Shown here: one piece after another, positions 18,488-27,926 of the stretch | Position numbering within the stretch: position 1 is the first letter of the stretch | Layout: every line of letters starts with the position of its first letter | Source: Paenibacillus silvae | Lineage (GTDB): Bacteria > Bacillota > Bacilli > Paenibacillales > Paenibacillaceae | Assembly: GCF_014639235.1 (NCBI RefSeq) | Contig: NZ_BMFU01000003.1 | Location: forward strand, 434,001-498,000 | Direction of reading: 5' to 3' | DNA: 64,000 nt | Made by a program: the position numbers and the translations under genes | Notes under the pieces: generated by a model | Told to the model about the DNA's origin: nothing | The model's database searches: none | What the model saw: only the letters and a program-made list of their open reading frames with translations

Positions 18488-20322
18488 CAGGCATCTCCCT
18501 CGTGATTCGTATTTGCACGTAAACCCCAATCAATGAACCGAACAATTCCCTGGTTCAATACCTCAAGCTCCTGCTTATTCATGGCATAATGCCCCATCAT
18601 CAGTGCGTTGACATACAACATTTCTATAGCAATCGGTGTCATCTGGTTATCTGGTGATGTCAATACCCGTTTAATGATCGGATTGTTCACATTCAGATAC
18701 AGGGTCGAGTACCCCGCTGAATTAATGCCTGCTGACAACGAACCGAGAACAGAGGAGAACAAGTCCGTGCTCTCTTCGCTCGCTTTTTCCAGCGCACGCA
18801 ACGTGGATGACTCCTGCGAAAGAGTGAACAACACCGGCAGGTCAGCTGGCTTGAAGCCCTTCACCTCTGCCCGGCAGCGGAATCGTTGTAACGCCGAATC
18901 GGCCAGACGCAATGCATCATAATATTGGTTACGCTCAGCAGGTGCAACATCCGTGAATGTCATCGATACTTCATCCGGCTCGATTCGCTCGGTCTGTACA
19001 TTGTTCAGTATGAGAGGCAGCATCGCCATGAGTTCTTTATCGTAGATGTACCCAGCGTTAACGACCAGCATCGACTGCGCTGAAGCCACATGGTGAATCT
19101 GGCGGTATTCGTCAATGGAGCCTGTATAATAAAGCGTCTCACCTTCATCAATCAGCTCACCAAGCTCCCGATGTCCTCGCGTTGTCTCAAAGGGCAGCCA
19201 GCGGTGAATCATCGCGTAGAATTCCTGGTCTTGGACAGCCAGTGCCTTCATCGAAAGGGCATGCAGACGAATCAGCTTCTGCAGACGTTCGGTCTGCTGC
19301 TCGGCCATCTCTGCCAGCCCCATCCGCAGGGCGTCTCCGAGCTCGGAGCGCACTTCTTCCAGCTTTTCATTTTCGTAAAAATGCTCTCTCGAAGCTGTGG
19401 GCTGCAGCTCATCCGTCCAGATCAGACACTTTACAAAGAAGGCCCAGTCCGGCAAAATGTTCTCGGCTTTCTCCGAAATCAGCATGCGTTTAAGATACAC
19501 CCGGTGAGATCGCTTCGCGTTCAAATTCACTGCATGCGGCAGCACATACGCGATACCTCCTGTGCGTCCGGAAGCGGTGGTCAGCGGGATAAAATCCTGA
19601 AACTTCTCGCCCAGCAGACGTTCCCCAAAAGCAAGCACTTCCGCCCGGCAGGAACGTGCCAGTTCAGGACGTGTAAGCCAGATGGGTGAATCGTTGTTCA
19701 CAATCGTCTGGACTCCGTCATGAATCAGTGTGACTGGATAAGGCAGCAGAGCACCGTAATAGAATAATGCTTCTTTTACATAATCCGCTTCGAAATAGTG
19801 TGCTGCATCCGGCGTGCATCGCAGATATACTCTGGTTCCCGGGGACAATTGTGTGTCCAGCTGTCTGATTGTATATGTACCGTCCGGCTTGCCGCGCCAT
19901 TCCATGGATGGACCGCCCTTGACCGATTGCGTCAGCATGACGATCTCATGACTGACCATGAAGCAGCTCAGCAGCCCGATGCCAAAACGCCCGATAAACG
20001 AGGTCTCGCCATCCAGCAGCGCCTGCTGCCCGCGCTTCGATGATTGTCCGATCATCGCCAGAAACTCATGGATGTCCGCTTCGGTCAAACCTACCCCGTT
20101 GTCCTCCACCATCATCGTTAATTGATCTCCGGTTCCTGTCAGCTCGATCCGAGCTTCTCCCTGATAACCAGGCTCCACTTCCTTACGAGCAGTAATCGCA
20201 TCTGTTGCATTTTGCATAAGCTCGCGCAGAAATACTTTTGGACTGCTGTATAGATGATTCGATAAAATCTGGATCATACCGCTCAGGTTTACCTGAAAAC
20301 GATATTCGTTGGGTGTACTCAT
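18487..20322 (-). CDS. HSP90-family chaperone, HtpG-like
   Basis: A 611-residue GHKL ATPase of the divergent HSP90 family distinct from canonical HtpG. ATP-site motifs are visible: FLRELMQNATDAI (N-box), MMVEDNGVGLT and GRFGIGLLSCF. The middle domain includes KRSHRVYLKRMLISEKAE and the catalytic-loop region PTASREHFYENEKL. The C-terminal part is less conserved and shorter. ATG 20322 follows AAGGTGA; an upstream in-frame ATG gives a non-homologous 31-residue extension. It is coupled by overlap to the helical-repeat protein. Clients are unknown. Confidence 0.88.
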   Translation of the reverse strand: MSTPNEYRFQVNLSGMIQILSNHLYSSPKVFLRELMQNATDAITARKEVEPGYQGEARIELTGTGDQLTMMVEDNGVGLTEADIHEFLAMIGQSSKRGQQALLDGETSFIGRFGIGLLSCFMVSHEIVMLTQSVKGGPSMEWRGKPDGTYTIRQLDTQLSPGTRVYLRCTPDAAHYFEADYVKEALFYYGALLPYPVTLIHDGVQTIVNNDSPIWLTRPELARSCRAEVLAFGERLLGEKFQDFIPLTTASGRTGGIAYVLPHAVNLNAKRSHRVYLKRMLISEKAENILPDWAFFVKCLIWTDELQPTASREHFYENEKLEEVRSELGDALRMGLAEMAEQQTERLQKLIRLHALSMKALAVQDQEFYAMIHRWLPFETTRGHRELGELIDEGETLYYTGSIDEYRQIHHVASAQSMLVVNAGYIYDKELMAMLPLILNNVQTERIEPDEVSMTFTDVAPAERNQYYDALRLADSALQRFRCRAEVKGFKPADLPVLFTLSQESSTLRALEKASEESTDLFSSVLGSLSAGINSAGYSTLYLNVNNPIIKRVLTSPDNQMTPIAIEMLYVNALMMGHYAMNKQELEVLNQGIVRFIDWGLRANTNHEGDA

Positions 20323-20718
20323 GAATCTATTCACCTTTCCTTCCAAGTCCGACACAGCAGGCAAGCAGCTGCGAGACAACCACACTGAACATACTGATGT
20401 GTTAGACGAATTCATTATGTAAGCATCGTAATAGAGGCATACACTCTATAGATCAGAGTCCAAATTACGAGCCTATACTCTATTACGCCATTTACGATAG
20501 CAATGAAACGATAAAATAAGTTCTTCTTTTCAAGGATACCTCGTCCAGCTTGTCAAAAAAACAAACCTTAGACCCGATTTATTGAAATTTCCCGGGGAAT
20601 TATGCACTCGAAACCCGGGACTATAGAAGTGAAGATACACTTCTTTAGTCTTGCATTGAACGATTGGAGCCAGCTGCACGTATAATCTTCAAATTCAGGA
20701 ATTGGACGGTGATTGTAC

Positions 20719-21621
20719 ATGATTGAAGCACGTAACATAACCAAACATTTCGGCACCCTGCCCGCCCTGCTGAATGTCAGCTTCACTATTCAGCAGGGCA
20801 GCGTGACGGGTCTGATCGGGCCTAACGGCTCGGGTAAAACGACCTTGATCCGCATCATGAACGGCGTACTCGGGGCAAACGCTGGTCAAGTGATGATCCA
20901 GGGCATGAATACATCGCAAGAGACAGAAAAGGTACTGTCCATCTGCGGCACCTTGACTGAGCAAAGCGGCTTGTATGAAAATATGAGCGGTCGGGACAAC
21001 CTGCTTTTTTTCGCGGATGCCTTTGCATTAAAATGTCCTGCTGAACGAATTGACGAGCTGGTTGAATTGCTTGAAATTCAGGATTATCAGCATCGCAAGG
21101 TCGGCACATACAGCACAGGTATGAAAAAAAGGCTGGGCCTTGCCCGGGTGCTGCTCCACCGTCCATCTATTCTCTTTCTGGATGAGCCGACCAACGGTCT
21201 TGATCCTGATGGAATTCAGATGGTTCTGCGTATCCTTCGCCGCCTGAATGTGGAGCAAGGCATGACTATTCTGATCTCATCACATGTGCTGACCCAATTG
21301 TCCGCTGTGTGTAATGATTATATTTTTATGGAGAAAGGTCGCATTGTGGAGAAGGGCACCGAACAGGAGATCATTCAGCGGTATCAATCTGAACCACGGC
21401 TGGAGGTCGAGGCAGATATGCCGAATGGCTGGATAACTGGAGCCTTCTCGCCTGTTGCTGCAAATTCACATTCAGCTACGTTTCAGTTATCCTCTCGTGA
21501 ACAGATTCCACAGCTGCTGCGGCAGTTAACCGAAAGTGGTCAAGTGTATCAGGCACGAATTGAAGGCAATGATCTGGAAAGCATCTATTTTGCAATCAGG
21601 GAGGCAAATGCTCATGAATAA
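20719..21621 (+). CDS. ABC transporter ATP-binding protein
   Basis: A 300-residue ABC ATPase of the bacitracin/ABC-2 exporter class. Walker A is GPNGSGKTTL, the signature is YSTGMKKRLGLARV, Walker B is ILFLDEPTNGLDPDG and the switch His is in ISSHVLTQ. The C-terminal ~85 residues (LEVEADMPNGW onward) form the accessory domain usual in this class. ATG 20719 with GGTGA six bases before is preferred to TTG 20713. It overlaps the permease gene by eight bases, so the pair forms one exporter. Substrate is not deducible. Confidence 0.9.
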   Translation: MIEARNITKHFGTLPALLNVSFTIQQGSVTGLIGPNGSGKTTLIRIMNGVLGANAGQVMIQGMNTSQETEKVLSICGTLTEQSGLYENMSGRDNLLFFADAFALKCPAERIDELVELLEIQDYQHRKVGTYSTGMKKRLGLARVLLHRPSILFLDEPTNGLDPDGIQMVLRILRRLNVEQGMTILISSHVLTQLSAVCNDYIFMEKGRIVEKGTEQEIIQRYQSEPRLEVEADMPNGWITGAFSPVAANSHSATFQLSSREQIPQLLRQLTESGQVYQARIEGNDLESIYFAIREANAHE

Positions 21622-22447
21622 TCGTCAAGCACTGCGTGCAATCATTCGTAAAGATATCCGTTCGGTTACATCCAGTGTGCAGCTGTGGCTGCCTATGCTG
21701 ATCGTACCCTTGATTATTGGCATCATTGTGCCCTCTGCTTTGATCTGGGCAGCATCCAGCATGAATCTGCATTCGATTAACAATATCAACGTCATTCTGG
21801 AAACATTGAATAAAGTGATGCAGGGCGGACAGCTGCCTTCTCTCGCTGGCATGACCACAGACAATCAACGGATCGTTTATTATCTGGGCTTATACATGTT
21901 CGCACCATTATTTCTCATCATACCGGTGATGGCCTCCAGCATACTGACTGCGAACAGCTTCGCCGGAGAAAAGGAACGCAAAACACTGGAGGGACTCTTG
22001 TTTACCCCTATGAGCATGGAAACCTTGTTCACAGGCAAAGTGCTCGCAGCTCTCATTCCCTCTATTTTATTATCCTGGATTACATTTATCCTGTATGGCA
22101 TCATGGCCAATATTCTGATGTATCCTCTGTTCGACAAGTTGATGTTCCCTAACGTGAACTGGATCATTCTGATCCTCTGGGTTGTGCCGACCTGCAGTCT
22201 CGCTGTCATTCTGCTCAATGTGCTTATCTCCGCTAAAGTACGGGGATTTCAGGAAGCCTATCAGCTCGGCGGACTTGTCGTACTGCCCTTGCTGGGTCTA
22301 ATTGCTGGTCAGGCAACGGGCATGTTAATGATTGGGCCGTGGATGCTTCTGGGCATCGGAGCCGTCATGCTGATTATAAGCTGCATACTGCTTCGTCTGG
22401 TGACCGTCTGGAATCGCCGCCAGCAGCTCGCGGAAAGTCAGATTTAA
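21614..22447 (+). CDS. ABC-2 type permease
   Basis: A 277-residue membrane protein with about six transmembrane segments (LWLPMLIVPLIIGIIVPSAL; LYMFAPLFLIIPVMASSIL; VLAALIPSILLSWITFILYG; WIILILWVVPTCSLAVILL; two near the end). The motif SFAGEKERKTLEGLLFTPM is the typical ABC-2 coupling segment. ATG 21614 is nine bases after AGGGAGG; ATG 21608 is too close. It is the partner of the upstream ATPase. Confidence 0.88.
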   Translation: MNNRQALRAIIRKDIRSVTSSVQLWLPMLIVPLIIGIIVPSALIWAASSMNLHSINNINVILETLNKVMQGGQLPSLAGMTTDNQRIVYYLGLYMFAPLFLIIPVMASSILTANSFAGEKERKTLEGLLFTPMSMETLFTGKVLAALIPSILLSWITFILYGIMANILMYPLFDKLMFPNVNWIILILWVVPTCSLAVILLNVLISAKVRGFQEAYQLGGLVVLPLLGLIAGQATGMLMIGPWMLLGIGAVMLIISCILLRLVTVWNRRQQLAESQI

Positions 22448-22569
22448 GCTGCAAAAGATGTTCTCATGTTCACCTTTTCCCTCTAACAAATCTTCCATTG
22501 TTTACCGATATAAGCTACGATAGAAAAAAAGTATACATACATAACACGATGAAAGGTGACGATGTTCAA

Positions 22570-23856
22570 ATGAAGAAAAAGCCTGCATTTTTGCAGCGCG
22601 CCCTCTGCACTTTACTGCTTCTGAGTTTCGTGGCAGTCGGGGCATTAAGTGGAGGAACCAATACACAAGCAGCTTCACTTAGCCAATCTACCGTTTATTA
22701 TGATTCGGATGGCGTACTCTACAAAGTATCCGGTGATGGCAGCCAGACAACGGAGGTACTGCTTGATTTTGAAGGCGTGGATATGGTTGCTGCTGGATCG
22801 TATCTATATTACACACAGACTCCCACCTCCTCCACCCTGCTTCGCGTTCCAAATGACGGCTCCAGTGATGCAGCCGAGACCTTTGCTACCGATGTAATCA
22901 ATTATTATGCAGATAACGGATTCATCTATTACCTGGACTCCAAGGGTAACATTTACCGTGCCAATGGTGATCAGGCTGCTTCCTCAGCTACCAAAATCAC
23001 AGAGAAGGCAGATACGGATTTTCCACTACTTGTCGTGACCAAAGGACGTGTCTACTACAACTCTCTGATTAACGGCAAGACCTGGGTTGCGTCCAAAGCC
23101 TCTAACGGCACAGGGTCAGTGCAAAGCCTTGCAAAAGGCGCTGTAGAGGGTCCTCATTTTGTAAACTTTACGAAGAATGAAATCCAGCTTATGGTCAACA
23201 CTAATCCTGACGAGCGCTATTACTCCACCAATGCCATCGTCATGTACAAAGCCAATTACAATACAGGCAAAGGCACTGCAGTAAACGCAAAAGCGAAGCT
23301 GGATGTCAACGCCGTGTATTCCGGTGGCTGGAGCAGCAATCTGTACGTATACAATAATGGAATCAGTCTGGACACCGACAAGGAGTACAACTATACCAAA
23401 GGTAAAGCGTATGCCCTGACAACCTCGGGAAAAACGTTCCTGCTTCACTCCAAAAGTGTGCGTGAGGTCAGCTCGGTGGGAAGCGACAAGGTCGTAATTA
23501 TTGATGCGGACAAAAAAGCTTATGCCAAAACGGTTACTGCTGCCAAGGTAAGCAAAACGACAAACCTGAATCTGAGCAATGTCACTTACATTTTGAATCA
23601 GTACATGAATGACAAGGCTGAGGTAGCTTACATCTCTGGTAAAAACGGGCTCTATGCAGTCAGTACTGAGCTTAAGGTCAGCAAAATCGCTGGCGAGGAA
23701 TGGGATGCCTTCCACTTTCGTAATGATGTTCCGGGCATCTTCTATATTCATGCCAGTGACGAATACCGTTTATATTATTCAGCGGCCAATGGAAAAGGAC
23801 AAAAAGTGCTGAGTGACATTTTCCTGGATGACATTCTGTTGATTACACCAAATTAA
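22570..23856 (+). CDS. Secreted beta-propeller-like protein, DUF5050 type
   Basis: A 428-residue exported protein. The signal peptide (KKKPAFLQRALCTLLLLSFV) ends near TQAAS. The mature part repeats a pattern of about 45 residues: V(Y/F)YY(N/D)S followed by a strand and a Gly/Asp turn (TVYYDSDGVLYKVSGDGSQ, FIYYLDSKGNIYRANGDQ, RVYYNSLINGKTWVASKAS), as in DUF5050/six-bladed propeller proteins. No catalytic motif is visible. ATG 22570 is preceded by AAAGGTGA at a slightly long spacing. It may be expressed independently of the ABC exporter, with 122 bp between. Function is unknown; surface binding is plausible. Confidence 0.7.
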   Translation: MKKKPAFLQRALCTLLLLSFVAVGALSGGTNTQAASLSQSTVYYDSDGVLYKVSGDGSQTTEVLLDFEGVDMVAAGSYLYYTQTPTSSTLLRVPNDGSSDAAETFATDVINYYADNGFIYYLDSKGNIYRANGDQAASSATKITEKADTDFPLLVVTKGRVYYNSLINGKTWVASKASNGTGSVQSLAKGAVEGPHFVNFTKNEIQLMVNTNPDERYYSTNAIVMYKANYNTGKGTAVNAKAKLDVNAVYSGGWSSNLYVYNNGISLDTDKEYNYTKGKAYALTTSGKTFLLHSKSVREVSSVGSDKVVIIDADKKAYAKTVTAAKVSKTTNLNLSNVTYILNQYMNDKAEVAYISGKNGLYAVSTELKVSKIAGEEWDAFHFRNDVPGIFYIHASDEYRLYYSAANGKGQKVLSDIFLDDILLITPN

Positions 23857-23903
23857 AAACATGCATGAACGTTGTTTCATGTATGACAATGTATAGCTAG
23901 AAT

Positions 23904-23947
23904 AAGGATGACTTTTTCAGCCACAGTGCTGAAGGTCATCCTTTTTT
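23904..23947 (+). terminator. Intrinsic terminator
   Basis: AAGGATGAC pairs with GTCATCCTT, with an inner TTCAGC/GCTGAA stem, followed by TTTTTAA. It ends the DUF5050-like gene. Confidence 0.88.
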
Positions 23948-23970
23948 AATTTCTTTTTGCAATTTATGCT

Positions 23971-24030
23971 TTGTGATTTGTGATCTGTGTTTTGTGTTTC
24001 GTGTTTCATGTTTCGTGTTTCGTGTTTCGT
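23971..24030. repeat. Heptamer tandem repeat (TCGTGTT-type)
   Basis: Eight complete heptamers and a partial ninth, drifting from TTGTGAT through TTGTGTT to TCGTGTT. The opposite strand forms an open frame reading repeated ETRNTKH, which is a product of the repeat rather than a gene. It lies between a terminator and a Fur-box promoter region. Confidence 0.9.
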
Positions 24031-24064
24031 CAAAATATTTTTTTAAAAACGCCTTCCATTTGAG

Positions 24065-24083
24065 AATGATAATTGTTATCATT
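24065..24083. promoter_or_regulatory. Fur box upstream of AraC regulator
   Basis: AATGATAATTGTTATCATT is a near-perfect palindrome with TGATAAT/ATTATCA-like arms, matching the Firmicute Fur consensus. It lies 29 bp before the start codon of the AraC-type gene, so that gene is probably derepressed under iron limitation. Confidence 0.8.
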
Positions 24084-24111
24084 AAGAAAATAAGACAAAA
24101 GGATGGTCCGA

Positions 24112-25530
24112 ATGAATGAATCGTTTCCCCAATTAACCGAAACCTCTTCTCTGCCACTGCTCTCTTCAATGTGCCGTGTACGCCGCAGAGGACATTTTCG
24201 TGTACAAGGCATGACGGTAACCCGGCCCATACTTTGTCTTATTTTACAAGGCAAAGGCCTGCTGGCTCTGGACGATATCGTGCATGAAGCACAAGCCGGA
24301 GAATTGTTTATGATTAAACCGGGTACTACCATCGAAGCAGTATGCCATTCAGATATGACCGAATTTCTAATGTTAAGTATGGAGCATATGCGTATGAAGC
24401 GAGTACGTGGTCAGTGGCAAATGACTCCCGCCCCCTCTCTGCCTTCGGATTGGCAAACAGGTAAACTTCGAATTCGAAACGAACACCAGGCCGCATTACG
24501 CATGAGCAAGCTGTACGACTGTTATCGTGGCGAGCATGCGGATTACTTTATAAGTATACATAGCCAGCTGCATGAGCTGCTGCACTTCCTGACTGAACAC
24601 CGTCTGGAAGCTAATCTTGAAAAGGTAGATCCTGCGGTAGAACGCAGCATTACTTATATGCGACGGTTCATGAGTGAAGGCATCAGCATGGATCATCTGG
24701 CAAAAATTGCGGGTCTCACCCCGAGCTCATACTCTCGCAGTTTCAAAAAAGCCAAGGGCATGTCTCCTACCGATTATTTGAACCAGCTGCGTATTGAAGA
24801 AGCGAAGAAACAATTAACTGAGGATCAATGCGTGCTCAAAGATGTAGCCGAATCGCTCGGTTATGGCAATGAATATTATTTTAGCCGCAAGTTCAAACAG
24901 CTGCTTGGTATTGCACCAAGTATATATATGAAGAAAAACCGTTTAAGAGTTGCTACAGTGTCCAGTACTGGGTTGGACGAACAGCTAGGCTTGTTAGGAT
25001 TGCAGCCTGTTGAATCACTGAATTTGAGCTTTCATCCAAACACCAATCAAGCCATTGCAGCCACTTCGGCAAAACCCGCAGCGCAAACACCTTCGTTAAC
25101 GAGCAAGCTCGATCGGCTGCGCCGCGCCAAGCCTGATCTGATTATCGGGGACGCTTCCTGTGAGCCGTATTATGAACATCTGAAAAATATTGCTCCTACC
25201 GTCATGATCGAAGTGACAAGAGACTGGAAGCAGACCTGCTTACGCCTGGCTGAGCTCACTGGCCGCGAGCCGCAAGCCAAACTGTACCTGAAGCAGGTAG
25301 AGTTCCAACAGCTGGAGGCTGGAGCATTTCATGCTTCCCATCAGGAGCGGAAACACACCGTTTGGGCAGAGCAAGCAAACACTCGCGGGGCATCATGCCC
25401 ATTGCAAACTAGTGGCAGCAAATCATGGATGCCTTCCCGTCGGATGCAAAAAGGCAGCACAGTGGAGCCCGCGGCATCCCGAGCTTCTGCACATGTGAAA
25501 AAATCCAGCCTTAGTGTGATCGGACAATAA
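24112..25530 (+). CDS. AraC-family regulator with siderophore-binding-like domain
   Basis: A 472-residue protein of the Btr type. It has an N-terminal cupin-like region, two helix-turn-helix motifs at about 170-265 (ISMDHLAKIAGLTPSSYSRS; VLKDVAESLGYGNEYYFSRK) and the start of an iron-siderophore periplasmic-binding-like domain (LDRLRRAKPDLIIGDASCEP). B. subtilis Btr binds bacillibactin and activates its uptake genes. ATG 24112 is placed eight bases after AAAAGGA. The last ~65 residues (HASHQERKHTVWAEQ onward) are basic and unlike the expected fold, and the protein ends some 50 residues short of Btr (529 by memory), so a late frameshift or truncation is possible. No siderophore transporter is adjacent. 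Confidence 0.8.
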   Translation: MNESFPQLTETSSLPLLSSMCRVRRRGHFRVQGMTVTRPILCLILQGKGLLALDDIVHEAQAGELFMIKPGTTIEAVCHSDMTEFLMLSMEHMRMKRVRGQWQMTPAPSLPSDWQTGKLRIRNEHQAALRMSKLYDCYRGEHADYFISIHSQLHELLHFLTEHRLEANLEKVDPAVERSITYMRRFMSEGISMDHLAKIAGLTPSSYSRSFKKAKGMSPTDYLNQLRIEEAKKQLTEDQCVLKDVAESLGYGNEYYFSRKFKQLLGIAPSIYMKKNRLRVATVSSTGLDEQLGLLGLQPVESLNLSFHPNTNQAIAATSAKPAAQTPSLTSKLDRLRRAKPDLIIGDASCEPYYEHLKNIAPTVMIEVTRDWKQTCLRLAELTGREPQAKLYLKQVEFQQLEAGAFHASHQERKHTVWAEQANTRGASCPLQTSGSKSWMPSRRMQKGSTVEPAASRASAHVKKSSLSVIGQ

Positions 25531-25570
25531 TACAAAGAGACCCTCTCAGGCAGAAAGGGTCTCTTTGTAT
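25531..25570. terminator. Bidirectional intrinsic terminator
   Basis: TACAAAGAGACCCT pairs with AGGGTCTCTTTGTA. It lies between the convergent AraC and GbsR-type genes. Confidence 0.88.
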
Positions 25571-25583
25571 TATGCCACTACTA

Positions 25584-26195
25584 TTATAGTTGTTCTTTCA
25601 TTTGCTCTTTAACTTCATCTTTCATTTCTTCCCTGATCTCTTCTTTGGGAACAAGCTTATAGATTTCCTCATCCTCCATTGTATCAATAAGCCTGTCCAG
25701 CCAGCGGTAATATGCTTCCGCTTGGAGTACTTTTCGCTTATCCTCCGACAGTACATGCAAAAGCTCGGCGTCGTCCTGCTCATCCAGGTCTTTCACAATG
25801 CGATTGATTTCGTCAACGGATTTGCGCAGAATCTGAAGGTTGCTTTCCACTGCTTTTCTCCATTTAATCACGAAATAATCCGTAAAGGTCTGATGCCAGT
25901 CATACTCTACTTCATACAGATCTTTTCTGGAGCCTTTGCTCCACACCTTATTTACCATTTTCAGATCCAGCAGCGTGCGCACTCCGGTACTCATACTTGT
26001 TTTGCTCATTTCCATTTCCCGGCCCATATCATCAAGGGTCATCGGTTTGTCTGCGAAAAATAGCAATCCATATAAATGTCCCGTGGACAAGGTTACGCCG
26101 TATAGATCCATATTGCGTCCAATGGCCTCGATTACGCGTTTACGGATCTTCAGTACGGTAGCCTGCTGATCCTCTTTCAAATGGTCCAAGCTCAT
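25584..26195 (-). CDS. GbsR/OpcR-type MarR-family regulator
   Basis: A 203-residue regulator of the GbsR subfamily. The winged helix lies in the first ~90 residues (HLYGLLFFADKPMTLDDMGR, then MSKTSMSTGVRTLLDLKMV). A helical region follows, with a highly charged tail (KEEIREEMKDEVKEQMKEQ). In B. subtilis GbsR and OpcR repress choline and glycine-betaine uptake genes. ATG 26195 follows GGAGGT at good spacing. It is divergent from an opuA operon across a 500-bp gap containing a palindromic operator, so it very probably controls that operon. Confidence 0.88.
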   Translation of the reverse strand: MSLDHLKEDQQATVLKIRKRVIEAIGRNMDLYGVTLSTGHLYGLLFFADKPMTLDDMGREMEMSKTSMSTGVRTLLDLKMVNKVWSKGSRKDLYEVEYDWHQTFTDYFVIKWRKAVESNLQILRKSVDEINRIVKDLDEQDDAELLHVLSEDKRKVLQAEAYYRWLDRLIDTMEDEEIYKLVPKEEIREEMKDEVKEQMKEQL

Positions 26196-26492
26196 GCTTG
26201 CAACCTCCATTCTGAACATTCCCAGTCTTGGCAAAAAAATTCCCGCATGTTCAAGTCTAGCTTATATACATGAGAAAGCTTCCGGCCGGACATCCTATAT
26301 GCCAGGAAATCTTCTGTACCCAGATACTAATATTGGGAACTTTACCATGCTTTATTTTGCCTACGATGATCTTTTAACCAAAAAAATAAGCTTTAATTCA
26401 GCTCATTTTCTATTGTAGGAAAAGCCATAATAAATGTAAAGATACCGAATCAGCCAGAATAAGGAGATAGATGGAGCATTTGAGAGGAAAAC

Positions 26493-26566
26493 TTTGTACA
26501 GTTTTTACTGTACAAACATTATGTACTGTTTATTCAGTTGATATACTGGTTAAGTACTGTTAGAAT
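26493..26566 (+). promoter_or_regulatory. opuA promoter with palindromic operator
   Basis: A SigA promoter with TTGATA at 26538-26543, 17-bp spacer and TAGAAT at 26561-26566. Upstream at 26493-26516 is a perfect inverted repeat with arms TTGTACAGT and ACTGTACAA. Two further half-sites, GTACTGTT, occur at 26523 and 26554, the second touching the -10 element. This is a strong candidate operator for the divergent GbsR-type repressor. The rest of the 500-bp gap shows nothing else recognisable. Confidence 0.75.
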
Positions 26567-26696
26567 ACAAACCGTTACCCAGAAAGACGGGAAGCGAAGC
26601 ATGAATACCGGATTTCGTGGCTGGGCGCACAAGTGTATGGGCTTGTGACTGCTGAACGCCGTTCGAAGTGCAAAACACATCAGAAGGGGTGAAAAC

Positions 26697-27926
26697 ATGA
26701 CCATACTTGAAGTGAAAAACGTAAGTAAACTGTTTGGCCCCCAAACCGAGCAAGGTCTGCAATTACTGGAGCAAGGTTGGGGCAAAGAAAAGTTGGCCAA
26801 AGAAAAACAGATAACGGTTGGTGTCAACCGGGTCAACATGGAAATCAATGAAGGTGAAATTTTCGTCATTATGGGCCTGTCAGGGAGTGGTAAGTCTACG
26901 CTGGTTCGGATGTTCAATCGTCTGATTGAACCTACATCTGGCGAAATTCTGGTCCATGGTAAAGATCTGCGTAAAATGAACAAAGAGCAGCTGCGTGAAG
27001 TGCGCCGGAAAACGATCAGCATGGTGTTCCAGAAATTTGCGTTGTTCCCGCACCGAACCGTTCTTGATAATGTGGAATATGGCTTGGAAATTCAAAAAGT
27101 AGATAAGGAAGTACGCCGGGAAAAGGCCAAGGCTTCTCTTGAGCTGGTTGGCCTTAAAGGCTGGGAAGACAAAATGCCGGATGAGCTGAGCGGCGGAATG
27201 CAGCAGCGTGTCGGACTAGCCCGTGCTCTTGCAAATGACCCGGAAGTTCTGCTGATGGATGAAGCCTTCAGTGCGCTTGATCCATTGATTCGCCGGGATA
27301 TGCAGGACGAGTTGATCGAGCTTCAGGATAAAATGAAAAAGACCATTATTTTCATTACCCATGACTTGGACGAAGCGCTGCGCATCGGCGATCGAATTGC
27401 TCTTATGAAAGACGGCGCCGTTGTGCAGATCGGTACACCGGAGGAAATTATGATTCAACCGGCCAACTCATATGTGGCCCGCTTCGTCGAAGACGTGGAT
27501 TTGTCCAAGGTCCTTACAGCATCACACGTCATGCGCCGACCAGAAACGATTACACTTGATCGTGGCCCTCGTGTTGCTCTCGAATTGATGCGTGAGCGAG
27601 GAATCTCGAACCTGTTTGTTATTGACCGTTCGAAAAAGCTGTTAGGTGTCATTACTGCAGAAGACGCAACCCGTGCGATGCGCGAAAATAAAGTTTTAAA
27701 CGACATTCTGATTACAGATGGGCCGACGGTGTCGTCTGAGACCTTGATTCATGAATTGTTTGAAATTGTAAGTTCAGCCCATGTGCCACTCGCCGTTGTA
27801 AGCGAGACGGGTCGTCTGCAAGGTGTTATCGTTCGCGGTGCCCTGCTGGGTGCTCTAAGCGGTGAAGTTGCAGAAAAGGAGGAAGCTGTGAATGATTCCC
27901 AAAATACCACTAGCATCGTGGATTGA
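26697..27926 (+). CDS. opuAA: Glycine betaine ABC transporter ATPase OpuAA
   Basis: A 409-residue ATPase of the OpuA/ProV type. It starts MTILEVKNVSKLFGPQ and has Walker A GLSGSGKSTL, signature LSGGMQQRVGLARAL and Walker B VLLMDEAFSALDP. Two CBS domains occupy about 280-395; in OpuA these sense ionic strength or c-di-AMP. ATG 26697 follows GAAGGGG. It overlaps the next gene by 35 bp and with it forms the osmoprotectant importer. Confidence 0.93.
   Translation: MTILEVKNVSKLFGPQTEQGLQLLEQGWGKEKLAKEKQITVGVNRVNMEINEGEIFVIMGLSGSGKSTLVRMFNRLIEPTSGEILVHGKDLRKMNKEQLREVRRKTISMVFQKFALFPHRTVLDNVEYGLEIQKVDKEVRREKAKASLELVGLKGWEDKMPDELSGGMQQRVGLARALANDPEVLLMDEAFSALDPLIRRDMQDELIELQDKMKKTIIFITHDLDEALRIGDRIALMKDGAVVQIGTPEEIMIQPANSYVARFVEDVDLSKVLTASHVMRRPETITLDRGPRVALELMRERGISNLFVIDRSKKLLGVITAEDATRAMRENKVLNDILITDGPTVSSETLIHELFEIVSSAHVPLAVVSETGRLQGVIVRGALLGALSGEVAEKEEAVNDSQNTTSIVD

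Noticed and set aside
23936..24169. Protein with ETRNTKH repeats
   Set aside because: It is the translation of a simple heptamer repeat, with no ribosome site and poor composition.
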